Shown: positions 12,572-40,300 of the stretch, piece after piece
Position numbering within the stretch: the stretch's first letter is position 1
Layout: every line of letters starts with the position of its first letter
Origin: Centroberyx gerrardi
Lineage: Eukaryota > Chordata > Actinopteri > Beryciformes > Berycidae
Assembly: GCF_048128805.1 (NCBI RefSeq)
Contig: NC_136000.1
Location: 21,239,446-21,303,445, forward strand
Length of the DNA: 64,000 nt
Direction: 5' to 3'
The notes under the pieces: model-generated
The model's input: the letters and a program-made list of their open reading frames with translations, nothing else
What the model was told of the DNA's origin: nothing
Databases searched by the model: none
Position numbers and translations under genes: made by a program

Positions 12572-15500
12572 AAACCAAACAATCACACTTAAGTGCTCCT
12601 TGCCGTCACCTCCAAGAGGATATCCATTGAAATGACAAGTAGCCCAGTCTAGACTTGTGACAAAACGGTCATTTATTACTCGTCTCCAAGGATGAGCTTG
12701 TCTCAAGTCCATTAAATACTGAATATTTCCTGAATTTCAATCTTGTGCCTCTATGAGAAGGGCCAGCTGGTCAGTTAACAGGCACATGAATGGCTGAACC
12801 CTTTGCCCCCTGTCTACTCCACCCAATAACACTGTTTAAAGAGGAGTTTCTGTTCCTCACTTCAGTTGAAGGTGGTAGCGCTGTTCCAATGCTATCTATT
12901 TCTGGGTTCCAAACTGTGACTCAAAACAAACAAAATCTCCTTTGCATTTTTTTCTGAACCATGATACGTTTTGAAGAGACTTTGATGTTGTTGCTCACAG
13001 AACAAAGCCTAAACTAAAGAGAGAGTCTTGTTTGAAATATTGACAAAATGAACTCATCAGGGTGTCTGTGTACCCACAAGCCGAGGAGGGAGTATTGAAC
13101 CAGAATGAGAGGTGGGTTTGGGTTCGGCAAAAATATTATGACTGACTGCTAGCAAATATAGAAGCTGCCTGTGTAATACAAAGATAGAAAACATAGCACA
13201 GCCACATGGCCACTCTTTGTTGTCTGCTGTACTGTGGGTATACTTTGAATTAAGGGTGATGTGTGGTGAGCGTTCTGGCGCAAACTGGCTGCCGTGCATC
13301 ACCCAGGTGGGTGCTACACACCGGTGGTGGTTAAACAGCAATCCCTCAACAGCAAACAGCAAACTCTATTAAAAGAGTGGAGAAGGCAGATATTCCACAG
13401 TATGCAACTTTTCGGAAGTAATGTTAGTAATGTAAGTCTCATCTTCCTCCCCCAACACTTGTCAATCATCTTGATTAGCTGTCTACTTTGAAAAGGCGTC
13501 GACCCTGAGGCTGATGTAACCGGCATCCGTAAAGCTGCCACAGGTGCTGCAGGAGCAGACAACGAATATAGGCAATCTGCAATTTTTAAAAAAGCGATGT
13601 TGATGTTGACCGTGGTTTTGAATCGGTCTTGTCTGCTGAATGTTTAGCTTTGCTGTGCTTTCTTTTCTTGCTGCTTTTCACCATTGTTCTTGCTGTTATG
13701 ACTTCCCTGCGCTGTGGCTGCTAGCCTCACCTTGATAGCCACAACCCAGCAAACCGCTGGCCACGCCCACACCCTAAAATGTGTACATTCTAAAATGTTC
13801 CAAACAACACTTAAAAAACATTTTCAGGCAAACAGCGGGGTTAAGGCAAGTACACACAGGGTCACAGACCGACACAGACTGTTAATGCATGATTTATTTA
13901 TAGTTTTTTTAATGTCACAAAAGTAGCATATTGCAGCTTTAATGTTACATTGAGACGTCTGAAACTGAGACATATAGGGAGATGTACCTCACAGGCAGAG
14001 GCTGCTAGAACCGCTCCATCACCACATGCTCCTTGGAGAGTTGTGATGTTTTAGCATGCTGGCCTGGGATGGCCCACAGTGGCCAAATCTAACTGGCCTG
14101 CGGGAGATATTAGGATGATCTATTGGTCCAACCTAGGCCGGGACAGTCTGGTCCGGCGAGCTCAGAACAGATCAGAGCCTTATTTGTCCAGAGATGGGGC
14201 GCAACAGGTGTTAGTTAGCAAGATACTAAGCTGAGTGCCACAGCCTTGGCTCATCCACCAAAAAGGAATCAAGAAAGGAGTGGAGACCAAGCGGGCAGGG
14301 AACTGCTGTGTGGGGAGCAGAGTGTGGATTAAGAACATCATCAGAGGAGACACTGAAGCTGGAAGCAGTTGAACCAGGACCCCGTGGCTCAGGCTAAATC
14401 TCTGAGAAAGTAAAGGTTTCACTGTAACAAGTAAGTTTGTGAGGCTGGCTGTGTGTCTTGCTTAGGATGAAATAATGGAGCCAAAGAGAGGGAAAAATTC
14501 CTTTGCAATTTGCTGCACTGGATGCTGTAAGAGAGAGATCAAGGACACTGAACAAAGGCAGAGGGAGAGGAAGAAAAAGATGCTCTTGTGTTCCAGCTGC
14601 AGTAAGATGGCAACCTGTTTAGCACTTAGCTTCGAGTCATTTGCTACTCCCTTTGACTGTAGAGTTAGCATCAAAGAGTTCTCTGTGGCTCCTTATAAAC
14701 AACTGGGTTCCTTTGGTAGGTATCAAAGCTTACAGGCTTAATTAGTTTATTAACCTCACCATGTAGCATACTTGCTGCAAGAGGCAAAATGCATGGTTAT
14801 ATTTTTTCACATTCCTATTTTCCATTCAAAGACTAATCTTGTACTTAATTGTTCCCTTGGCTTGTGAAGTGACACGTAGATGCTAAAAACAGACTGGCAT
14901 TGGAAAAACAAGCACATCCATTCATTCCACTCCATTTCAATACAAATATAGGCATGCCCAAGCCAGTATCTGTTTTTCCTCCACACACAATGACACATAT
15001 AAACACGCCCACACACAAACAGAGCCCTCTTCCATCTTTTTCTCAGTACTTAGGTGTGCCTGAGCGTTTGAAGGTAAGTACAGTGAATGACACTCAGCCG
15101 CATTCTTAATTTTTGGATGGAGCTTAACTCCCAGCCATGCTCAGCAGCCTAAGCTTCTTCCATCAGCCGAGGGTCAAAAGCATACTGACGCTGTTGGGTA
15201 AAAACCTTGTAACCCCAATTTTGGTGATGTTCATGTTTTAACTTCAATTAAAGGATTACATGCTCCTCTGTGGGTTGAGGAAATTATACAAATCTTGGGC
15301 GAACAAAACAATTTCAAAACCAATTAGATAAAAAATGCATCATTGTCATGCAAAAAAACAAGGCTTTTCTTAGGTCCGGGAAAGTTAACATTTTTGGAGA
15401 TATAAGGCTTTCATCCATCATTATGTAAACATGCACATATACACATGTGCAGACACTCGTGCAGAAAGAAATGGGGAATGGGTGCGAGGGAGGAATCCAA

Positions 15501-16086
15501 AATTTCAAGTAGGAAGTGGGAAAGAGCACAGTTCATCAATGGCACAAACACAGTGCTTTATCTCACATAGCAGGTGTGTGGATTACCTTTTTAATTGGAT
15601 CTTTGTTTGAGCCTGGCAAAGGCAAAGGACTATTGTAGTCACTGTTGAAAGCAGGATGAGAGAGCAAGGAAAGGGCAGGGTGAGAGCAGAGGATGGGAGG
15701 TGTGTTTCAATCATCTTTGGTGCGTGCTTCTGGAAACACAAACCCAATTACCGCCGAGACAGAGGGGCGAAGTGTGTGCAACGCAAGCACGCACACATGC
15801 TCAGATGCACACACACACAAGTACACGAACACAAGCGTCTGTCTGCCCTGAACATCCTCTTTTGCTATCTGAGTACACTATAGGGTATTAGTGACATCAG
15901 TGTGTGAATTTAGAGTACATAGTTAGGATTGTCCTCTCTCCTCTGGGGCCCATTTATCTATTGGAGGTAATATACGGGGAAGAAAAACAAGACCCAGTAG
16001 AATTCAGCCAAATGAATGTTGTCTGCTTCTATTCTTCTGCCGCCTGTAATGACAAAGTTTGTTAGTCGTCTCGAAGATATCCTTTC

Positions 16087-16089
<3 letters not shown>

Positions 16090-16135
<46 letters not shown>
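16090..16135. repeat. (CT)23 at the 3' splice site of the first igsf22 coding exon
   Basis: Pure CT array of about 46 bp ending 15 bp before a TTTCAG acceptor at 16145-16150. It acts as the polypyrimidine tract for the exon carrying the igsf22 start codon. Confidence 0.85.
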
Positions 16136-16139
<4 letters not shown>

Positions 16140-16211
16140 CTATCTTTCAGTATTCAAACTCCAGCCGCCCCCAACCACGACTGCCAATCACAGATCAGCA
16201 CCACCATCACC

Positions 16212-29867
<13,656 letters not shown>

Positions 29868-30228
29868 GATGACTGCATGAACTGCTGTCTACTAGACTGC
29901 CACTACAAAAATGACAGAATATGCAGTTTAATTGGCCAAAGACCTTATGTTATGTTAGTGCTGCCATTTTCAAGAGTTTTAGTTAGAGTTAGTCAGAGTT
30001 CATCAGATTCTGACTTGAATTCCTTTTTGATTGTCACTTGTTCTGAATGGTGCCTGTATTCAATTTTCTTGACTCTGGTAATACAACAAATGAACACCAG
30101 AGGTCAGACTTGCTGCCATCATTGGTATTGACATGCTGCTCCAGGAGCAGATTCATGTGTGGTGTGGTGTGCTGGGATCTCTTTTCATTATTCAACTCAC
30201 TCAGTCAGAGAGCTGGTCCTTCTTTTCT

Positions 30229-30288
30229 TCTCTTCTTCTTCTTCTTCTTCTCTCTCTCTCTCTCTCTCGCTCTCTCTCTCTCTCTCCC
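30229..30288. repeat. TTC/TC microsatellite
   Basis: About seven TTC units followed by (TC)n with one CGC interruption. Confidence 0.85.
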
Positions 30289-30536
30289 ATTTCTTCAAGT
30301 CTCCCATTTCTAGACTAGACTCAAAGTCCACAATACATGCGATGCCATGCCACTTGCAATGTTGACCAAGTTGAATGGAGTGTGTGTATTAAGTGATATT
30401 AAAAACAAAAATAACACACACTTACAGTACACACCATACAGTGCCCTTCATCTACACAGACACCTTGGTCAAAGGTCAAAGGTTATCTGAGTAAAGTAGC
30501 ATGCATACTGCGACTACTCAAAATTTCACTTCCCTC

Positions 30537-30720
30537 AGGGCGTCCTGGTGGTTTAGTTTACTAAGGCTCACACCATGTCACCACAACCTCGGTTCAGATC
30601 CGGCCTTGGACCTTTGTTGCATGTCATCCTCCTCTCACTCTCCCTGTGGTTTCTGCCACTTTCCACTGTGGACTATCAAATATTTTTGGGTAAAAACACC
30701 CCCAAAAAAAAAAAGTTAAA
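30537..30720 (+). mobile_element. tRNA-derived SINE
   Basis: The head reads GGCGTCCTGGTGGTTTAGTT (decayed A box). A B box-like GGTTCAGATCC follows near 30592-30602, then GGACCTTTGTTGCATGTCAT, the body sequence I recognise from a very common percomorph SINE. It ends in an A-rich tail at about 30702-30726. Confidence 0.7.
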
Positions 30721-31588
30721 ACAAAATCAATTAATAAATTCACCTCCCATGAAGTGCCACAGTGCATGTGAACCCTTCCCTGACAGGCTCTGGACAGGCC
30801 GTGCTTTGGAGTGTGCTGCTGCTGCTAGAAGACAGTGAGTAGCGCTCCGGAGCTGCCAGACAGGCTGAGAGAGGCTACGACCCGTCTCCGTCCTGACGTC
30901 ACTCGGCTGGCTCACACTAACTCCATTTCTATAGAGCCACCAGTGGACTAGCAGTGTGACACATCGGGTTGCCAGGTTCAAATCAATTAAGCACCAACAG
31001 GCACTAAACCTACGTCATTGGCACCTTCCGCCTCTTCACTGCTCAGCTGAGGCACAATGAGGTGGAAGTAGTTTGGAGTGAAAGCCTAAATAGCTTTTTT
31101 TTAATGTGAAGGTGCAGGAAGGTTACCAGTTGGTATTTCACAAAAAAATAAAGGCTGCCAGGTCCAATGGGAACCAAATGCTCTAGCATTTCAGATCAAT
31201 TACCCAGAATTGCATTGTGTTTGCATAAATAAACCTGACAGAGAGACAGGGTGAAGAACTCATTTATGGGTTTCCTAATACATCTGCTCATCACTTGAAT
31301 GGAGGGATGTTGACGGGAAATGGTACAGCAGTGGGATTTATTCTTCTTTCTTTCTTCTTTCTTTCACCTTTCACATCTGTTTGGAGGTTTCAGCGTCATT
31401 TCATGGGATTTCATCATTTCAGTGGAATGGCTGACTGCGGTCACAAAGCCTGTTTTTATAAATGCAATCACAGCGGTCCGTCGTTTTAGTAGAAGAGTGG
31501 AGTTCTTTGATGGCTGGACCTTGGCTGAGAATGAATGAGATGCATTGGGAAAGGACTGGCATGGTTCCTACAGGAGTAAACTACGTGT

Positions 31589-31593
<5 letters not shown>

Positions 31594-31622
<29 letters not shown>

Positions 31623-31650
31623 CATGCGTGTGCGTGTGTGTTTGTGCGCA
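31594..31650. repeat. TG microsatellite
   Basis: (TG)n with GCATGCG interruptions. Confidence 0.85.
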
Positions 31651-34616
31651 TGCATGGATGTTTGAGAAAAAGGGAAAGAGAAAAAAGCAGACAGGAAGAG
31701 AGAAGAAGGTGAGGGTAAGACAGAAAGAGGAAGAGAGAAATCTTTATTGGTAGGAAGCTGGATGCGTTCCCATAGGGCTAAAGGCTGCTGAAAGGAGATT
31801 TTCCACCATGGCTAAACAATGGAGTGTAATAGAGCAGTCAGTAGAACAGTGCTCTCTGTTGTCCTCCATTCATTTCTGCACTAATGGTACTCTAGCTGCT
31901 GAGGACCAACAGCTTCTCCAGAGACACAATAACACTGATTTCTCCAGGGAAATAAACATGATAAAAAGGACTATGTACTGCTATAGTTGTCTTGGGCTGA
32001 CAGACGTACATAGGTAACCTAGGCATACATACGTACGTAATGTAGGCATACATACGTTTATTGTAAATGGGTAGAAGCAACTGCAATTATACATATAAAG
32101 CAATTTAAATGTATGGTGAAAATTGTTCCTCATTGAACACTAATCAACAATAGTTGACATTTTGAATCACTTAGATTTTAGGAGACCCACAAAGAGGACC
32201 AGAGGACACAATGGTGAAGTTGCATTGTAATTGCATTTATTTATCCAATAGATATTCACATTCATAGCAGTTTCACTACAGGAAAGTAACAATTTCATCT
32301 CTACAGTCATGAAAGAAATAAATCACCAAAGTGAAAGTCAAGGACGAGGTAAAGTAATGCAACACAGAATAAAAGCAAGGAAAAAAAAGTTTGTAAAATG
32401 ATGTCAAATGATGGCGTATTGTAACGGGCCTTAAATAAAGATCAAAAGGTTTTTTTTGTGGAAAACAAAATCTGCTTTTCCCACAGTGACCATAAAAATG
32501 GGCATTTTGGGAAGCGTTTCTGAAAAAAGAATAACACTTTTAAGGAACTACACATAAAGGCTATGTAACACTTCAAAAGCAATTATTGCCATTAAAAGAA
32601 ACACTAAATATGCTTATTCTCTCACGCAGTGAGGCCTCACTTTCTTGTGCTTAAACCACCAACATCAAAACAACACTGTCTTCAAACAGTCACTTCTGTT
32701 TTCTCTCTTTAAAAGAAAAAAGAAAATGAGGAGGTAAGGAAAGAGGAGCATATACTTGAAAGGATATACAGTACACAATAATCCTTTGATAGTGGCTGGT
32801 TTTTAAAGAAAGATTGTATTGACTGGCCTTAGTCGAGCAATAGAAAAGTGCAGCACACAGTAGGTTAAGTATTAATGTCAGAAAAGAAAGCATTGCTCTA
32901 CTTTCTTCTCATGAGCTCATACAGAGGTTGGAGGACCGCAAAGAATACTTTGGGAAATACTTATCTTTCAACTGAAAGCAAAATCATGGGGTCAGTTTGT
33001 TGCTGTGATGAAAACACTTGGGTGCAGTTTTCCACCTCTGTAGATAAATATTGACATGGAGGATTAATTCAAACCTACTGGTCATGCATAAATAATGACA
33101 CAAACTTTACAGCTCTATGTATGAACGTCAGCCACTGCATGGTAATGGGCACGGCACATTAACAGCAAAGGCCAAACTCAAGATCACAATAAACAACGGC
33201 AAAAAAGGTATAGAGAGAAAACTTTCAATCAAGGAAAAGTGCCAACTTATTAAGAGGAGCAAGTGAAACCACGGCCCTCTTTACAACAACAACAGCTACT
33301 GGTTCCAGCTCATCACTCACAGTGTCCCGGCCTCCCACGGCCCTCTCAGGTCCCTTTGTCTGCACGCACAAAGCCCAGAACAACAGGGCTGTTGACAGGC
33401 TGAGGTAAAGTGATGCGCCTGCTGGCCTGCCATCTGTGGGGGACAGGATAGCAGCTAGCGGGCTGGATGGAAAGGGAGTCTTCCCCTGTGTGTCATATTT
33501 CACCTCCTCACCTACTTTCAGCTACAGTTTCTCCCATAACCTCCTTCCTAAGTGGGAATCCAAAAGCACACCTGCTCGTACGACAGGGATCTGTCTCTTC
33601 TGAAAAACTAAAAGTTGCTTGATACACAAGAAGAAGGCTCTAATGCTAACAAGTCTCCGGGTATTTAAACCGGCATCAGTGAAATGAGTTCAATTTTCTT
33701 TTCTTTCTTTTACTTTGAGCTTTGGTTATCTGTGCCCAAATAAAGACAAAGAGGGACGAAAAAATAAAGGGAGGCAAACTGCTTAGCCTTTTACAAGCCA
33801 GCCTAAGTATGAAAAAGATAATAACTGGTGGCTGGTTGGCCAAATCTGGGATTTGAGTTTGTTTATTGTTTGCCTACCAGGCTTCTTCCACACATCTGTC
33901 ACTCTCATAAAACCAACTCCAGTTTCCAAAGTCATGGAGATTTCCCAGAGTCTGGGTTGGCCAACAAAAATAATCTCTTTTATAAATACTTGAAAATGAA
34001 GCCTGTCTTTTGGCGTGTAGCCATTAGGACATAGTAACGAAAGCTATTTTTGTGACAAGGGACAAAGAAAGTAGTGCTTGACCAATGACCACACAACGAG
34101 GATGACCTAGACAACTCCGGAGGAGACTCATTCTCGTCATTCCCTCATGCTTTCACTTGAGGCTACATACTAGGGTCGCATCTCAATCATGTTAACTGGC
34201 ATCTCTCCTTTTTGCACTCCGCTAAACCCTGAATTAAGATAGTATATCAGACTAATACACATCTCCTGAAGTTAGTCGTAGGACTTCACTTCCCTCATAG
34301 TGCTGCAGTGCTGTGAGGACAAGTGGAAATATGGAACACAAGACAAATGGTCAAACAGACAGACTGACAGAACATTTCTGCCTGACTAAGCAGAAATATC
34401 GTGCTGACCAGCATGCTGCCAAAGCCAAAAGGAGAATGGGGAACTGTCTGGCAAAGCAATATTCAGGAATAGACCACTTGGGCTAACTGTCCACACGTTC
34501 CCCGGTCAACCTGAGACTGTGCGGTGTTGATGTTTTCAAAACCTTGATGAGTGTCAACACCATGGTCTGCCTGCAGATCTGACATGGTGGCTGATGTGAT
34601 GCATAAACACATTTTG

Positions 34617-34661
<45 letters not shown>

Positions 34662-34674
34662 TGTGTATATGTGT
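34617..34674. repeat. TG microsatellite
   Basis: Long (TG)n with TATG interruptions at its right end. Confidence 0.88.
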
Positions 34675-36811
34675 TACTGACAGCTCCAGGGGTCATTGAC
34701 CCAGCGGAACGAACACATAACAGCGCTTCTGTTTCTTTTTCCATGCCCGTTTGTTTTCATCTCATTCACCTATCCAGGAATCACAATGTCACAGTAATCC
34801 CCTCAGCAGCTCCGCCTAAGACCAAGACACATACAGTACAGTTCAGTACAGTACAGTAATCATATTTGGGTGCGTTTTGACTGACAACACAGGACAATAA
34901 ACATCTGCCCAAACAACAGAATGTGTCCCTTTGCTAAACTTAAGCGATTAAGCAATACAAGTACTTTCCATAGCTAGTATACATTTGTAATAATGTATAC
35001 TATCTAAAAATACTTTTTTTCAGTACACTAATTGTTAGTGGCGTTATGTCCAGCAATGGAAATGCTCAGGATTAACGTGAAAGAAAACATGAATATCAAT
35101 ATTTGTGTGGCAATAGAAAATCCCCAGTTTGCCTCTTTTGCCAACTTAAAGAGTTAAATATCGTTATCCTTAATTGGCCACAGCTGAGCATTCAGGGGAC
35201 ATGATCAAACAAAGATTGTTTTGTCAAGTAAAGAGGTCACACAGTTCTGAGAAAGAGACAGGTATGAGGAATGATCTCAGAGGATTGTGAGAATACATTA
35301 CAGATATCTAGTAGTAGTGTGTATGTGATGAACGTCGACTCCATACAGACTATGATGATTCACAGCATTTCTGGCCTTGAGTTGGTTTTGACTTGTCTCA
35401 AGTACACACAGACGCTCGCTCAAACATAAACAGCAGAGACAAAGGCAGTACACACACTCTCACGCACACACACTCAACGCGACACGCACACATGTAGACA
35501 TGTGATGAGTTATAACTCTTAAATATTCAGTAAAAGACACTTAATTCTTAATTCTAACACAAACATGACAAAAGTGTGTCGATGGCAGAACAAATGAAAG
35601 GCGAGAGGAGAAAAGTGTGATAGAAGATAAGAGAAAAATATCTACCAAACTGTCAGGGATTAGCTGCAATGGATTTTGCTGGATTAAAGATAATGAAGTC
35701 CCCTATGAGAAGGAATATTCGGAATAATGGGATAACTGTTCCCTTCATTTGACGAGCCAGTTCCCTTGTCTCCCTTCTTCTTTTGAGTTTGTAGCAACAC
35801 TTAAGAGTCGGTGCACTAGGGCAATGTGTATGTGTATGTATGTGTGCGTGTGTATGTATGTGTATGTATCAGTGAGTGCATGATTCCAGCCAATAACACA
35901 GCACTTTAAACACAACAACACAACATGGTCCCAGGCCGATGACAGCATGGGTTGAGTGAACTATTCCAGCAATAAGAACCCCATCAAATCTTTCCTAATA
36001 ACCAAGGTGTAAGATGTGTGTGCATGTACGCATTTGCATGTGTGTACACTGTAAAACGCCTGAAAGCACCGGCGGGAGTAGCATGTTTCCTTTTCTAACC
36101 ACATACCAGGTAACCACTCTAATGTCTACAGTGTGCTGCTGCGACTGTAATGTCTACTGTGTCCTCTGTGTGACAGCAGGAGGGGGTCAATAATAATATC
36201 TCAGCAGGAAGAATCCAGCTCCCCCGTTAAATAGCCTCCATCTCTTACCGAACATAAATGGGGTGTTCAAGTACTATAGCTACAATACAGTTTCTGCTCA
36301 GTAGCGGTTATGGCAGTCACATGACCTTTCCTCTCTGCGTTCCCACTTTATTGCCTCATTTCTTGCTTCAGTCTCTGTCAGTCTTCCACCATCCAAGGAC
36401 ATCCTAATACAAAAAGTTAATTTCATCCAGAGGGACCGGGTGTGAAGTTGTTGGGGGTGATAAACAGTGAGTGAAGGCAGTGTGGTTGTTGTGAGTGAAA
36501 TGGAAGGGACTACACACAGTAAAACAGGTGTGGATATGCTCCTGACTTTGAGAATAGCACCCTTAATTCAGGGGAACACCTAGCAACAGAGAGTGAATAG
36601 CTGGACATGGGACAGTCACTTCACTAAAAACAACTCCCTTTTTAACAAGGTGACAGAGAATACAACAAAATAACCAACAAGAGTTGTGAAAGTAAAAAAA
36701 AAAATGGAAATTGCATTATTGGACCACGTGAAGGGGATGTGGGATGGGTCAATGTAGTGACTTGAGTCTGATAGGACTGTATGGAAAGTGGGGCAAGAGA
36801 GCACTTAATCA

Positions 36812-36844
36812 AACACACACACACACACACACGCACGCACGCAC

Positions 36845-36876
<32 letters not shown>
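36812..36876. repeat. CA microsatellite
   Basis: (CA)n with GCACGCAC interruptions in the middle. Confidence 0.88.
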
Positions 36877-37312
36877 TCCTTGAGGGTCCCCATGCTCCCC
36901 TTAAATTAAAACATAACAGTAAAAAGTAAAATAATCTACACTCTATAGCAGGTTAATAGCAGTATACTTGTCTCCATAGTAACTAGGTTGTGAGACTGCC
37001 ATACTAGGATCAGGAGAGGCAGGTAGGACTGTTGTCAGGGGAGGTCGTAGATAATACTACCATATCTCCATGGTAAGAAGTGTGTGAGACTACCATACTA
37101 GTAGCGGGGCTGTGGGGTCGTAGGGCGATAGCCGTGTGGGGCTGCAGTGGACCGCTCGCCATGGTAACGACGACGTGGGGGTGCCACACTGAGATGAGGG
37201 CTGGGGGTTGGGGATCTGGCAGTGAGATGTGTCCATGATCACACTGGGCCGGAGGGGGAGCGGCTACCACCTTCCCAGCCTCGCGGGCCGTCGCCGTGGA
37301 GACCGCGGTACC

Positions 37313-40300
37313 TCACCACCTCTTCCTGGCCACCTCCGCGTCCTGGCACTCGACGGCGGACAGCGCGATGAGCATCTGGGCGGCGTAGTAGGTGGCCATG
37401 ATGATGGCGCGCGAGTGGGGCACGGGGAAGCAGAACTTGTTGACCGCGATGGTGAGGTCAGACACCATGAAGAGCATGGCGCCCAGGCAGGCCGACAGCT
37501 TGGTCCAGGTCCACAGGTCGTTGGTCAGCTGCACGCCGGCGATGGCCCTCCAGCCCATGAAGCCGATCAGGCCGATGTAGACGGCCACCAGGTAGGTGAA
37601 GGGGCCGGACAGGTAGGGGTAGAGCAGGATGTAGCTCAGGGCAGAGACGGCGGAAATCACCAGGCCGGCACGCAGGTTGAGGGGCTTCATGCCAAAGGCA
37701 GACGAGTAGAGGATGTGGGTGATGGCGAACATCAGGAGGCCTGTGGGACACGGCATACGGATTATAAAGGCTACATGCACTCACACCAAGCAGCCTTCCT
37801 ATAGATAAGAATGACAATGATGTGGCAAAAAGCCCACACCTGGAAAGTGCAGTAAAAGTGTGAAATTCAATTTCTATGAGCAAAACAATAAATTGACATT
37901 TTACGTGGTTGCTTTTTCTGTGTTCCAATAACTTATGTGAAATGTATATGGTGTAAATAATTTGTCGTTACCTTTTCATGGAGCATGATCATGAAAATGT
38001 TTTTTTCTTGACTCCTAACATGCCTCTTGACATGACTCCTCTCTTGCACAGAAGTTTGCTAGCTTGTCAGCATTTTGTAACTTCCAGATAATTAAATTCT
38101 AATGATCATGCAGTTGTTTGACAATGTGAAAACGTTAAGGGTAATTAACAACACCACATATATATTTCACAGAAATTATTAGAACACAGAAAAAGCAACC
38201 ATAGAAAATGTCAATTTATTGTTTTGCTCATAGAAATTCAATAGGGTTTCGCACGCCATTCTTATCTATCTGTCATATAAACTATTCTGACAATGCTAGA
38301 CTGAGGGATGAAGCATGACATCTGGTAGTAATAGATGGTGCATTTAATATATAAGTCACTGAGATCAGCACAAGCCAGATAAAACAAATGAGGAGAGGAT
38401 AGTATGGTAGATGAGACAAAAACTTTAACTTTAAACATGAATAACTCAGAGAGTGAGGTCTATCCTCACCGTGGCTGAAGTAGCCCTGCTCCTGCCAGAT
38501 GAGAAAGGCATCCCCCAGGGCAGAGAAGATGAGGCCAGCCAAGATCTTACGGGCGCTGGAATGGGCACCCAGGAAGCTGAAGCCGTGTGCCAGCAGAAAC
38601 ACCCACAGGCAGAAGATGGGCAGACATTTGATGAGGGCGCTAAACCAGGATGGGCTGGAGGTGGGCAGCCACAGGACAAAGTACACACAGGTTGCCTTGA
38701 AGAAGGGCACCAGCTTAGGGCCCTCGCTCTTCACCTGCAAAACAGATAAAATAATTAGATAGGTTTCAATTATCGATTGCTGGTTTAAACTTTTATCAAG
38801 TGATTCATCGGCGAGTCAGTAAAATCCTACAGTATCGTCATTCTGTCTTTAACGTCAATTTCTAGAACATTAAATATCTCTGAGGAAGCAAAAAACCTAC
38901 AACAGTCAGTATTTTGTGTGCTTGATTTTTTTGTGCAATATCTCACATCTGTAATCAAGAAAGGGAACATAAGCCGCAAACTTGGTGTCCTTTGATTTGG
39001 CAATGAGGTTTGGGGTGTTGGGGCTTGATGAGAGACTCTGGCCTGTTATGTGTGGTGTGCATGACTCTGCATCTGCATCAGACATGCACGTGCTCTGCGG
39101 CTGAAGCAAAACTCGGCCCACAGGAGACACAGTAAGAAGAAGTAGGGGAAAGGCAAAAAGTTCCTACGCTGTGTGTTTGACTCCTTGTAACCTCTCTCTT
39201 TTCAACTTCTTTTTTCTGCCTCTCTCCACATCTTGTTTTTGTTTCTCTGCTCCTCCCCAGCCCCTTGCACTTCACCTTCTTCACCGTATCTCATATTCCT
39301 TGGGAACTGTCTCAGCACATGCGAGTCTCCCTTTCTCCCTCCCCACTGCGTTACCGGTCACTCATTTTCTGTCCAAATAGATGAGGCCCATCGGGGTAAA
39401 GAAAAGATGAAAACAGAACCAGAGAGAGGTTTCACAACACTCCTGGGATGATCACCTCCTATGGCTTCGAGAATCACAAGGGTTGAGGTAGAGGGGCCGT
39501 GGGGTCAGTGAGGGGAGACGAAGGGAGAGGGGACCGACTGGGGTGGGAGGTAAAGGGAGGGGTGAGGAGAGAGAGGGAGTGAGGAAGCAAGTGAGGGTTC
39601 ACTGGAGCTCAGGCCACTGGTGCAGAGGTGAGGAGGGTGAGAGTGAGACAGGGAGAGAGGAAGAAGTATGGGGTCATAAGGCACGAGGGAAGGGGTTGAG
39701 AAGACTGAGCGAGAGCTTTCACTTGACGTCCCAATAGCCGTCTGAAGCCATTTTGCATCCCTCATGGACACTGTGGGGATACAAAATGGCACAAGTGAAA
39801 GCGACGCGCAATTCAGATTGTACTGCCCACTAGAGGATAAGTAAGAAGAAAGGAAGTGGGAGGGAGTGTGAGGAAGCAGAGCTTTAAGGGGGGGGGGGAG
39901 TGAGATAAGGGTTACCACCATTCAGTTGACAGTTGAATTTAGGAGGGGACAGAGGGGAGAGAGGACAAGTGGGAGGGAGAGGAGGTGAGAGAGAATGAGG
40001 GGTCACTCTAGTTCATATAGTTTATGCTCCTGGAGGAGGAGGGAAGGAAGGGGAGGCCCCTGATTGCACAACTGCTCAATAAAATAGCAGGCCAAGTTAC
40101 AGTGCAGGATCAGGCACAAGGTTTCAGTGACCTCTAGCCTGCCCCGGCCTCCCTTACCAAACTGCAGGAACAATTATTTGATTTTATACACACATACATA
40201 CACACACATACAAACAGTCTATTAATCTCCAAGCAGATACAGCATCACTTAATGGTCCAGTGGGCAGATGGGCTTTACTGTTTGAGAACAACCATATACA

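Larger units (their letters stand above)
7401..16150. other. Spacer between b4galnt4 and igsf22
   Basis: I found no coding exon on either strand. The stretch holds a GAAA-rich run near 8566-8598, a fragment resembling the common fish 'GCGTTACTGAGTTACT' dispersed repeat near 8810-8880, a purine-rich tract (11216-11360), a CA array (11588-11630) and a CT array (12494-12571). Non-coding 5' exons and the promoter of igsf22 should lie at the right end but could not be placed. Confidence 0.55.
29868..37312. other. Spacer between the converging igsf22 and tmem86a genes
   Basis: Should contain the 3' UTR of igsf22 on the left and of tmem86a (minus) on the right. AATAAA occurs at 30733 (within a SINE tail) and 31147 for the plus strand; TTTATT at 36347 is a possible minus-strand signal for tmem86a. 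None is decisive. I see no other coding exon. It also holds one clear SINE and several microsatellites. Confidence 0.55.
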
